A stretch of DNA of 64,000 bases from Lachnospiraceae bacterium (lineage in GTDB: Bacteria; Bacillota; Clostridia; Lachnospirales; Lachnospiraceae), in contig JAQVCW010000002.1 of the NCBI GenBank assembly GCA_028689585.1, forward strand, positions 62,001 to 126,000, in the 5' to 3' direction. Shown here one piece after another: positions 1-7,227 of the stretch. A model generated the notes under the pieces. That model was not told where the DNA came from. It saw only the letters and a program-made list of their open reading frames with translations, and did no database searches. Position 1 is the stretch's first letter. Each line of letters starts with the position of its first letter. The position numbers were made by a program, and so were the translations under genes.

Positions 1-904
1 CCAGAATCAGTAAAATAAACAGAAGCACCGGTGTCTGCTCACTGCTGTGAATGATCGACTGGAAATAAGAATTAAGCTGGCTAAAAAATGACTGCATTTT
101 ATGTTCCGGATCCTGGAAGATACCCGGAAATGCCTCCAGAATCTTTTCCAGCGTGGTTCTCGAAAACACAAAAACCAGAAACGCCAGTGCAGAGACCATA
201 ATTCCGATGGTAAAACAAAACCAGTTCTTTCCCCTCAGCCAGTAAAAATACCCCTCTCCTGCTTCTGTCAGTATTCCGGCTTTGCTTCCTCCTGACAAAA
301 GACGGCGAAGCAGCACTGCCCCGCAATAGATAAGATACACGAACACCAGGTAGGGACAGCATAAAACTGCCGCAGAGAAAAAGCATCCTGAAATACCCAT
401 TTGTATTTTCTTATGTTTTTCTGCTGTGGCAGCAATCACCAGCGCAGTTAAAAGAGTTAAAATTCCCATGGAATTGTAGGATAGAGCCATGATTCCAAAG
501 GGAATGTAGAATAAAAAGCCAACGGAAGCAGCCCACGCCCCCAGCCAGCTCTCTTTTTTCAGCCGAAGATAGAAAAAGACAGCGGCAGCGCACCATACTG
601 CAGTGCAGAAATAGCGAAAGGCCAGTATCATTCCTCCGGTTCCCCCTGCAATCCACAGATAGAGGGATACAAAGGGCCAAAGCAATACGCCTGCCATCTG
701 GGATAAATGCCATTCCTGAGCGAAGAGAGCATCTCCCTGGGCCAGCCGCCTGGGTATCGTCAGATAAAATGTCTCATCCCTGTTTCCAAAACCGCAGCGG
801 CATTTCCAGAATAAAAAAATACCAATCCCAAGCATCGTAAAAAGACAGAACAGATTTTGCCATAATTCTCTTTTTCTCTTTTGTTCTTCCTGCAAATGAA
901 GCAT
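1..904 (-). CDS. Membrane protein, probable GT-C type glycosyltransferase (C-terminus outside window)
   Basis: An open frame runs without a stop from an ATG at 904 to the window edge, giving 301 residues. The start lies 2 nt after the histidine kinase stop and follows an AGGAAGGG ribosome site inside that gene's end. The first hydrophobic segment (about residues 18-33) is followed by an RDE tripeptide near residue 43, then several further membrane segments. An acidic pair in the first outside loop is typical of the PMT/ArnT (GT39-like) membrane glycosyltransferases. Family knowledge would suggest sugar transfer from a lipid carrier on the outer face, but the substrate cannot be read. The tight linkage to the upstream sensor suggests co-transcription. 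The enzyme call is tentative because half of the protein is missing. Confidence 0.6.
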   Translation of the reverse strand, partial: MLHLQEEQKRKRELWQNLFCLFTMLGIGIFLFWKCRCGFGNRDETFYLTIPRRLAQGDALFAQEWHLSQMAGVLLWPFVSLYLWIAGGTGGMILAFRYFCTAVWCAAAVFFYLRLKKESWLGAWAASVGFLFYIPFGIMALSYNSMGILTLLTALVIAATAEKHKKIQMGISGCFFSAAVLCCPYLVFVYLIYCGAVLLRRLLSGGSKAGILTEAGEGYFYWLRGKNWFCFTIGIMVSALAFLVFVFSRTTLEKILEAFPGIFQDPEHKMQSFFSQLNSYFQSIIHSSEQTPVLLFILLIL

Positions 905-906
905 AC

Positions 907-2271
907 TTAATTCCCTTCCTTTTCTGCCGGGAAGCGCAGTGAAATTCTATAATGTTCCCCGTCATTCTCTACTCTGCTGTTTCCATTCATCCGGCGCATC
1001 ATCTGCTCTATGTTCCGGATTCCCACATGGGTGCTCTCCATTCTCACGATTTCCTGCCTGATCCGGTTTCGAATGGAAAACTCCAAAATTCCCTGACACT
1101 TCTCCCCGGGTGATGCCCATCCTCTTGCCAGTGCCTCTTTCCATTTAACAGAAATCTCGATAGGTTCTTTCGCATCCGCATACTTACACAGATTGGAACT
1201 GATATTATCCAGAATTCTCCCCATATAATCTGTGACCACCGCAATTTTCACCTCCGGCCAGGTGAGCCTGCAATCCACCTGATATTTCTGACTCTCCAGA
1301 AACATCACAAAATCCGATAATTCGTCCTTCAGGACATACTCCACCGATCTCATGGCTTCCAGGGGTTCCGGCTTTTTCCCCGAAATATAAAACCGTTCAA
1401 ACAACTGATCTGACATGCGCTTGATCTGCACGGCCTTATCCGCGGCCTTTTCCAGATATTTTTTCATTTCTTCTTCATTCTTATACCTGCCCTTTTCCAG
1501 AAGCTCGGTATACAAAAGCAGTGTGGTCAGCGGAGTGCGCAGATCATGGGCCATTCCGGTCACAAGGCTTCGGTTGGCTTCCAGCAGTTCTTCTTTTTCC
1601 TGCATGTTTTCATTCAGGCTCAGCCGCATCTGATCCAGGCCATAGGCCAGTTCCGCCAGTTCATCCCTGCCCTTCACAGTAATCTGCATATCCATGCCGC
1701 CGCTCTCCAGAATGCGGATCTCATCCTCCAGAATACGGACATATTTGATCTTCTTCTGTAAAAAGATGAGAAAGACAAGGACAAAAAAAACGGCTGAAAT
1801 TCCAAGTTCAATGTAATTTGCCATATCATAAAACTGAAACTCAAAAAATCCCTCTATATAGACCGTGGCAGTACCATCCGCGAATTCAAACGTATATTGA
1901 TTGGAACCATCCAGATAGGCCAGGCTGCTGTCATAGCTGTCTGCGGCTTCATCGCCCAGATCCGTATAAAAAGAATCATAAAGCGGCTGTCCGTTTCGGT
2001 AAATCATATAATAAACCAGCAGATGCTTCCGGTTCCAGGCATCCAGCATGGTTCCGTCTGCTGTGGTAAGCTGATTTTTTTTGATATAGTCCTGCAGTTG
2101 TGCCGCAGTCCGGTCCGTTGCTTTCTGGATATAATCCGACTCCAGAAAATACCGATCCAGCATCCAGTCTCCCACCCGGTCCAGCACATAATACAGTCCG
2201 GCAGATAATACTGCTGCCAGCACCAGGACAAAAATAGATTTTACTCTCAGACTATAACGCCGTTTACTCAA
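907..2271 (-). CDS. Sensor histidine kinase of two-component system
   Basis: This is the membrane sensor partner of the response regulator encoded just upstream. I place the start at a TTG (2271) overlapping the regulator's end, because a GGGGAAAGGGG ribosome site precedes it; an in-frame upstream ATG at 2304 has no better site. From the TTG the protein is 454 aa: membrane segment about 13-30, an outside domain of about 125 residues, a second membrane segment about 157-175, a HAMP-like linker, and an H-box AHDLRTPL near residue 245. The ATPase part has an N-box (DNISSNL) and a weak G2-like stretch (THVGIRNI), but no clear DxGxG G1 box. The ligand is unknown. Linkage to asnB and an ABC exporter suggests a cell-envelope signal. 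Confidence 0.85.
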   Translation of the reverse strand: MSKRRYSLRVKSIFVLVLAAVLSAGLYYVLDRVGDWMLDRYFLESDYIQKATDRTAAQLQDYIKKNQLTTADGTMLDAWNRKHLLVYYMIYRNGQPLYDSFYTDLGDEAADSYDSSLAYLDGSNQYTFEFADGTATVYIEGFFEFQFYDMANYIELGISAVFFVLVFLIFLQKKIKYVRILEDEIRILESGGMDMQITVKGRDELAELAYGLDQMRLSLNENMQEKEELLEANRSLVTGMAHDLRTPLTTLLLYTELLEKGRYKNEEEMKKYLEKAADKAVQIKRMSDQLFERFYISGKKPEPLEAMRSVEYVLKDELSDFVMFLESQKYQVDCRLTWPEVKIAVVTDYMGRILDNISSNLCKYADAKEPIEISVKWKEALARGWASPGEKCQGILEFSIRNRIRQEIVRMESTHVGIRNIEQMMRRMNGNSRVENDGEHYRISLRFPAEKEGN

Positions 2272-2965
2272 AGGTATACCCCTTTCCCCAAATGGTGCGG
2301 ACATGCTTTGGCTCCTGCGGATTTTTCTCTATTTTCACCCGAATTCTCCTGATATGCACCATGACCGTACTGTTGGAAGAATAAAAATACGGCTCATTCC
2401 ACACGCTTTCATACAGATTCTGCGCCGAGAAAATTTTGGATGGATTCTGCATCATCAGCAGCAGAATCCGGTACTCCAGCTCCGGAAGATCCACTTTTTT
2501 TCCGCCCACACTGATTTCATTGCTGCTGCGGCTGATACAGATATCTCCAATGGCAATGTATTCTTCCTCTTCCTGCGTTTTCCCCTCTTTGCCGCTGTAT
2601 ACCTGATACCGGCGCAGCAGAGCCTTCACCCTTCCCAGCAGCTCCGCGTAGGAAAACGGTTTGCCCAGATAGTCATCGCCCCCTGCCATCAGGCCGATCA
2701 GCTTATCTGATTCCTGTGATTTTGCCGTAAGAAACAATACCGGCACATAGGATACCTTTCTTATTTCCTCACAGGTCTTTAAACCGGACATCCCCGGCAT
2801 CATCACGTCCAGAATTACCAGATCTGTGTCCTGGCTCAGCAGCTCCAGTCCGCGCTGTCCATTCTCAGCCTCGATTACATCATAATCTTCGCTCTCCAGC
2901 AGGATGCGTATTCCTTCTCTGATATCCGCATCGTCCTCTATAATCAAAATTGTTGCCAGACTCAT
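2264..2965 (-). CDS. OmpR-family response regulator
   Basis: This is a DNA-binding transcription factor of 233 aa activated by phosphorylation. The receiver domain (about 1-120) shows the acidic pocket IIEDDAD, the phospho-acceptor D53 in ILDVMMPG and the KPF motif. A winged-helix domain (about 138-233) follows. An in-frame ATG seven codons upstream exists, but GGAGGAG sits correctly for the ATG at 2965. The gene overlaps the kinase start by 8 nt, so translation is probably coupled. It lies 98 nt after the ABC permease gene with no terminator seen, so it may be read from the ABC promoter. Its likely targets are the repeat boxes upstream of the ABC operon and of asnB (inference). Confidence 0.92.
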   Translation of the reverse strand: MSLATILIIEDDADIREGIRILLESEDYDVIEAENGQRGLELLSQDTDLVILDVMMPGMSGLKTCEEIRKVSYVPVLFLTAKSQESDKLIGLMAGGDDYLGKPFSYAELLGRVKALLRRYQVYSGKEGKTQEEEEYIAIGDICISRSSNEISVGGKKVDLPELEYRILLLMMQNPSKIFSAQNLYESVWNEPYFYSSNSTVMVHIRRIRVKIEKNPQEPKHVRTIWGKGYTFE

Positions 2966-3063
2966 TCTTTTCTCCTCCCGTGTCAAACATCCTGTCTTAC
3001 CGCATCTACTATAGCATGGTTGTCAATACTTTATAAACACATTTTTTGTTTTTCCGTTACATT

Positions 3064-4437
3064 TCAGCCTTTCATTGCTTCCAATGCCGATATTTTTACC
3101 GCCTTTCCGGCAGGATAATATCCGGCCGCCACACCGATAAAGATAGAAAAAAGAAGGGAAAATCCTGCCAGCCACAAAGGAATCACTGAGATAGGCATTC
3201 CGCCGCCTCCCATGGAAGAAAATCCCCCCATCATGTAATCCACTTCAGAGCCGCCCGTACCCGCGTTCATAGAAAAATAATTCATGATCCCCGAGATCAG
3301 AAAACTCAGCCCAATTCCCATCGTTCCGCCGATCAGCCCGATCACTGCCGCCTCTGTCAGAAATTCTTTTCTGATATCTCCCAGAAAGCAGCCCAAAGCT
3401 TTCATGATGCCGATTTCTCTGGTACGCTCCGTGATGGACATGATCATGGTATTGGCAATTCCGATTGCCGCCACCAGCAGGGAAATACCCCCCAGACCGC
3501 CCAGCATCAACTGCTTCTGTCTGGCTTCTTTTTCCATGGGTTCACGAATGCTCTCCATGGAATTGGTCTTAAAGCCCAGCTCCTTAATCTGATTCTCCAC
3601 CCGTTTCACATCTTCAATCGTCTTTACATCCACCAGCGCATTCGTATAGCCTTTGCTCACTTTCTGGTTATTTAGTTTTCTCACCGGTTTCTGCAGTTTT
3701 TCCAGATCCTTCATTTTCATGATCAGGCCCGCACTGGTTTCCTCTCCCAGGTCATAGTCTTCCGATACCACACCGGTAATTTTCAGCTTCTGGATTTCAT
3801 TCCAGCTCGCCTTGCTTCCTTCCATCTCCGCGCCGTTTGGGACTTCCTTTCGCTGCACAATGGACACCTCCGCCCCCACCGGCTGAAAGTATGGCCTGGC
3901 ATTCTCATCCGACCAGTAATCCACGGTATTTTTTCCGTCCGGACGCTTGCTGTCCGCAAATTGAAATGCAAAGGACTGTCCCGCCAGGACTTCATAAGGT
4001 GCTTTCCCCGGATATTCCCCCTCCTTCAACTGATAACCCATTTTCTCAAAATCCTTTTCCGAGACTCCAACCACTGTGGTGTAGAAGCATTGATACCGGT
4101 TTTTGCTTCCGCCCGTCACCTGCAGATTTCCAAGATCCAGGGTAGTTTTGGCAATCACTGTCTCTACCCCGTCCAACTGTTCCATTTGCTTCACTGCCTT
4201 TTTATCCAGCACCGTTTTGGAAGCACTGCCTTCTGGTGCCGTGTATACCGTGATCCTGGTGAGCTTCCCCATCTGGGAAAGCATTATGGCCTGAGACTCT
4301 TTCATACCAATTCCAAGAGACACCATAATGATAATAGCGCAGCTTCCAATGACCACACCGGACACGGTCAGTCCCGTTCTTCCTTTTCTCCTGTACAGAT
4401 TGTGAAAACACATCTGCAGGATATCCCGCCACGACAT
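3064..4437 (-). CDS. ABC transporter permease, FtsX/MacB type
   Basis: The 457 aa membrane subunit has the MacB/FtsX topology. A first membrane segment lies at about residues 21-43, a large outside domain of roughly 270 residues follows, and three C-terminal membrane segments lie near 315-340, 365-390 and 415-445. The stretch around IANTMIMSITERTREIGIMK is the hallmark FtsX cytoplasmic motif before the third-from-last helix. A Gly/Met-rich loop (FSSMGGGGMP) sits between the last two segments. Its start overlaps the stop of the upstream surface protein gene by one base, so the two are coupled. Relatives move peptides, antibiotics or lipoproteins by mechanotransmission; the substrate here is unknown. 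Confidence 0.9.
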   Translation of the reverse strand: MSWRDILQMCFHNLYRRKGRTGLTVSGVVIGSCAIIIMVSLGIGMKESQAIMLSQMGKLTRITVYTAPEGSASKTVLDKKAVKQMEQLDGVETVIAKTTLDLGNLQVTGGSKNRYQCFYTTVVGVSEKDFEKMGYQLKEGEYPGKAPYEVLAGQSFAFQFADSKRPDGKNTVDYWSDENARPYFQPVGAEVSIVQRKEVPNGAEMEGSKASWNEIQKLKITGVVSEDYDLGEETSAGLIMKMKDLEKLQKPVRKLNNQKVSKGYTNALVDVKTIEDVKRVENQIKELGFKTNSMESIREPMEKEARQKQLMLGGLGGISLLVAAIGIANTMIMSITERTREIGIMKALGCFLGDIRKEFLTEAAVIGLIGGTMGIGLSFLISGIMNYFSMNAGTGGSEVDYMMGGFSSMGGGGMPISVIPLWLAGFSLLFSIFIGVAAGYYPAGKAVKISALEAMKG

Positions 4438-6359
4438 CAGATGTCCTCCTCTTCCAACTCATTCCGCTTCTTTTTGTGTCTCCGATGCAGGAAATAAAAT
4501 ACCAGGGCCAGAAGGGCTGCACCCGCCAGAGCAAATTCCTTCCAGTGGGCCAGGAGAGGATTTTCCGGTGCTCCTTCCACGGTACCAAAACCATCCATTC
4601 CGTATTCGTCTCCGGCTCCGTCCCAGTTTTCATCGGTCAGCTCTGTCTCCGCTTCCGGTACAGACAGGGTAAACTGCTTGTCTGCCGTCTGTTCCTGTGC
4701 GGCACTGTTTTCGTAGGTCACGCTGACTTTCACCGGCTGGTCTCCCGCCTGATCCGGAGTCGCAAAGAAGTCAATGGTGCCGCTGGATCCCGGTTCCACA
4801 TTTCCCAGATATTTATAGGTTTCTTCACAGGCCATCCCCGTCTCGATTCTGGCTTCCAGATTATAGATCGTAGATTTTCCTTTATTTACATAGGGAAGCG
4901 AAATGGTAGTCTCTTCTCCCGGCTTGATCTCCTGCTCCTGCTGAAGTTCTCCGATACTGAACCGGTCAGGCTGGGTAATCGGAATCGCAATTTTTTCTTC
5001 TGAGGTACCCTGTGTCAAATCCTCTTTTTTCCGGTATTCATATTTGAAATTGATATTCACCTTGGAATTTTCCGTCTTTCCTTCCGGCAGCGCCCGCAGT
5101 GTAATCTCTTTGGTCACCGTTTCCTGTGGCCTCAGCTCTTCCACATAAAATGAATTGGTTCCATCCTCTATGGACAGGGCATCTCCCGGCTCCATGGACA
5201 TTACCATATTATTGATCGTAGTCTTTTTGCTGGTATTTAAAAGCACTAGCTGCAGGGTGAATTTCTGCCCTGCCTTCAGGTTCTGATCGTATTGGTACTG
5301 GCTGATCATGATATTTGGTGTCAGCGGATCTATGGTTTTGGTCTCGCCTGCACCGGCACCTCCCCCATCTCCTCCGGAATATCCACCGGAATATCCCCCG
5401 CCATCGTCTCCGCCGGCTGAGTTATCCACAAAATTTTTGTTCTCTTCCAATGACACCGGCAGTAAGATCGTTTCTTTCGCTTCTCCTGATACTGTCTTTC
5501 CGTCCTCCAGATACTGATAACTCAGTGTCACCGGCACCTGAAGGACAGAGACTGTTCCCAGTTCTTTTCCAGCCTTCAGTCTGACCTTTACCATTTTTTC
5601 TTCCAGTGCGGTCAAATCCTTTACACGAATGCTGTCCGTCTTTTGATTCGGATCCAGGGTAAGGCCGTCTGGCAGCTCCAGCTTTAATTTCAGATTCTGC
5701 AGCTTCGTCTTCCGGTAAGTGCTTTTCAGCACCAGCACCAGGTCAAATTCCTTTTCCGGCTGAATGCCTTTCTTCATTTTCTCTCTGGAAATCCGTACCT
5801 CTTCCGTAAGAATCTCCGTTTCCACAGCAGGAGTTTCTGTATCCGGTGTGTCCGTGTCCGGCGTGTCCGTGTCCGGCGTGTTCGTATCCGGCGTATTCGT
5901 GTCCGGCGTGTTGGTGTCCGGCGTGTTCGTATCCGGCGTATTCGTGTCCGGCGTATTCGTATCCGGTGTGTTGGTGTCCGGTGTGTTCGTATCCGGTGTG
6001 TTGGTGTCCGGCGTGTTGGTGTCCGGGACACCGGTATCCGGCTCATTGGTATCCGGTATGATCAGATCCGATATGTCGGTATCCGTACTCTGGCCTCCGT
6101 TCCCCCCCTTTCCGGAAGGATTGTTTTCCCCACTTCCGCCCCCGGCTGCATTGCTGCCGGAAACGGACACGTCTTCTATCTCTTCAATCAAAAGATCGTT
6201 TCCCTGCTCTGCCAGTACAGAAAAACCGGGAACTGCGGTCAGCACAAGGCTTAACAGGATCCCGGCCATTTTCAGCCCTGTATGAAAGCTTTTCCCCTGA
6301 TGCGCTGTCAATCTGGTACCCCTTGCTTTATTGTGATTCTTCTTTACAAACCCTGTCAT
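4437..6359 (-). CDS. Surface-anchored repeat protein of an ABC export cassette (COG1361/CARDB-like)
   Basis: The 640 aa secreted protein has an N-terminal signal/anchor segment (about residues 30-50, ending VLAEQ), a Gly/Asn-rich linker and a pentapeptide repeat PDTNT. Three Ig-like beta-rich segments follow (each with lists of Leu/Val and an 'N.G.....' style typical of CARDB/COG1361 domains), then one C-terminal membrane helix and a basic tail (HRRHKKKR). I chose the ATG at 6359, which has AAGGGGAG upstream, over an upstream in-frame ATG inside the ATPase gene. It lies between the ATPase and the permease genes, so it probably acts as an outside partner or adaptor of this transporter, as seen in other Firmicutes cassettes. 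Its exact role is unknown. Confidence 0.75.
   Translation of the reverse strand: MTGFVKKNHNKARGTRLTAHQGKSFHTGLKMAGILLSLVLTAVPGFSVLAEQGNDLLIEEIEDVSVSGSNAAGGGSGENNPSGKGGNGGQSTDTDISDLIIPDTNEPDTGVPDTNTPDTNTPDTNTPDTNTPDTNTPDTNTPDTNTPDTNTPDTNTPDTNTPDTDTPDTDTPDTETPAVETEILTEEVRISREKMKKGIQPEKEFDLVLVLKSTYRKTKLQNLKLKLELPDGLTLDPNQKTDSIRVKDLTALEEKMVKVRLKAGKELGTVSVLQVPVTLSYQYLEDGKTVSGEAKETILLPVSLEENKNFVDNSAGGDDGGGYSGGYSGGDGGGAGAGETKTIDPLTPNIMISQYQYDQNLKAGQKFTLQLVLLNTSKKTTINNMVMSMEPGDALSIEDGTNSFYVEELRPQETVTKEITLRALPEGKTENSKVNINFKYEYRKKEDLTQGTSEEKIAIPITQPDRFSIGELQQEQEIKPGEETTISLPYVNKGKSTIYNLEARIETGMACEETYKYLGNVEPGSSGTIDFFATPDQAGDQPVKVSVTYENSAAQEQTADKQFTLSVPEAETELTDENWDGAGDEYGMDGFGTVEGAPENPLLAHWKEFALAGAALLALVFYFLHRRHKKKRNELEEEDI
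5839..6054 (-). repeat. 15-bp tandem repeat coding PDTNT
   Basis: About thirteen near-identical 15-bp units encode PDTNT (ten copies) and PDTDT/PDTET variants in the surface protein. The unit is a multiple of three, so gain or loss of copies keeps the frame. The repeat leaves long false reading frames in all six frames, which should not be annotated. Confidence 0.95.
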
Positions 6360-6360
6360 G

Positions 6361-7077
6361 TTATAAGCTCCCCTTTTCCTGCGTCTTTTCATCCCTGACA
6401 ATATTTCCGTCTATTAAGGTCAGAATATGATCCGCATAATGTGCCATTTCGGGATCGTGTGTTACCAGAACAATAGTCTGATCATTTTTCTTTGCCATCT
6501 CCACGATCATTTCCATGATCTGGGCGGTTGTTTTCGTATCCAGGTTTCCCGTAGGCTCATCGGCAAAAATCACTGACGGCTTTGCCGCAAAAGCTCTGGC
6601 AATGCCCACCCGCTGCTGCTGTCCTCCTGACATCTGAGAGGGATAATGATGCATCCGATCTCCCAGCCCCACAAGCTTCAGCAGCCTGGCTGCCTGCTTC
6701 TCTCTCTGATGCTTTCCTACCCCCTGAAACATCAGTGGAATGGCTGTATTTTCCAGTGCCGTCATGTAGGGAAGCAGGTTATATGCCTGAAAAATAAAAC
6801 CGATATGCTTCTGGCGAAAGACGGCCATCTGCTCTTCCCGCAGCTTTGTAATATTTACCTTGCCGATGACCACACTGCCCTCCGTGGGCTTTTCCATGCC
6901 TGCCAGCTGGTTCAGCAGGGTGCTCTTACCGGAACCGGAGGTACCAAAGATGCAGCAGATCTCTCCCCGTTTCACCACTGCATCAATATGGTCCAGTGCC
7001 ACCACCCGTTCACTGCCCATCCGGTATACCTTTCTGATATGATTGATTTTGATCATGTCGTCTGCCACGTTTCTCAT
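6361..7077 (-). CDS. ABC transporter ATP-binding protein, MacB/LolD type
   Basis: The 238 aa ATPase energises the FtsX-type permease two genes downstream. It shows Walker A (GTSGSGKST), the Q-loop region ([11 protein letters not shown]), the signature MSGGQQQR, Walker B with [12 protein letters not shown], and the H-loop (VLVTHD). Such PTGNLD sequences mark the MacB/LolD/FtsE branch. The ATG at 7077 follows AGGAAGGCGGG; an in-frame ATG 18 codons earlier adds a tail that the family lacks. It is the first gene of the ABC/two-component operon. A promoter at 7171-7227 overlaps the end of asnB. Confidence 0.92.
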   Translation of the reverse strand: MRNVADDMIKINHIRKVYRMGSERVVALDHIDAVVKRGEICCIFGTSGSGKSTLLNQLAGMEKPTEGSVVIGKVNITKLREEQMAVFRQKHIGFIFQAYNLLPYMTALENTAIPLMFQGVGKHQREKQAARLLKLVGLGDRMHHYPSQMSGGQQQRVGIARAFAAKPSVIFADEPTGNLDTKTTAQIMEMIVEMAKKNDQTIVLVTHDPEMAHYADHILTLIDGNIVRDEKTQEKGSL

Positions 7078-7146
7078 CCCGCCTTCCTGCCATCTTGAAA
7101 GGAGAGGAACCGTCTTTTGCCGGCCGCCCATTTTCTCTGCGGCCCC

Positions 7147-7170
7147 GGCAGGGTATCTCCTTACCCTGCC
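7147..7170 (-). promoter_or_regulatory. 9-bp inverted repeat in the leader of the ABC operon
   Basis: GGCAGGGTA and its exact complement are separated by 6 nt, just downstream of the -10 box at 7171-7176. No T-run follows in either direction, so it is not a normal terminator. It may be an operator or a leader hairpin. Confidence 0.5.
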
Positions 7171-7227
7171 ACTATAAACCCTATATCTTAACAGATTATG
7201 AAAGGAATTCTGAAAGAATCTGAAAAG
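7171..7227 (-). promoter_or_regulatory. Promoter with direct-repeat boxes for the ABC/two-component operon
   Basis: On the minus strand a TATAGT -10 box (7171-7176) lies 10 nt after GTTAAG (7187-7192). TTCA-type boxes follow upstream, centred near 7201, 7212 and 7222. No good -35 hexamer exists; the boxes cover that position, as in promoters activated by OmpR-family regulators. The same spacing occurs at the asnB promoter. The boxes are also the last codons and stop of asnB. Confidence 0.65.

Noticed and set aside
2987-3063. TTGACA near TATAGT upstream of the response regulator
   Set aside because: The two hexamers are only 7 nt apart and no well-spaced pair is present, so no promoter is claimed.
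5764-6285. Long plus-strand frames full of VSGVFVSG or CPACSYPA repeats
   Set aside because: They are shadows of the PDTNT minisatellite; 15-bp repeats open several frames at once.
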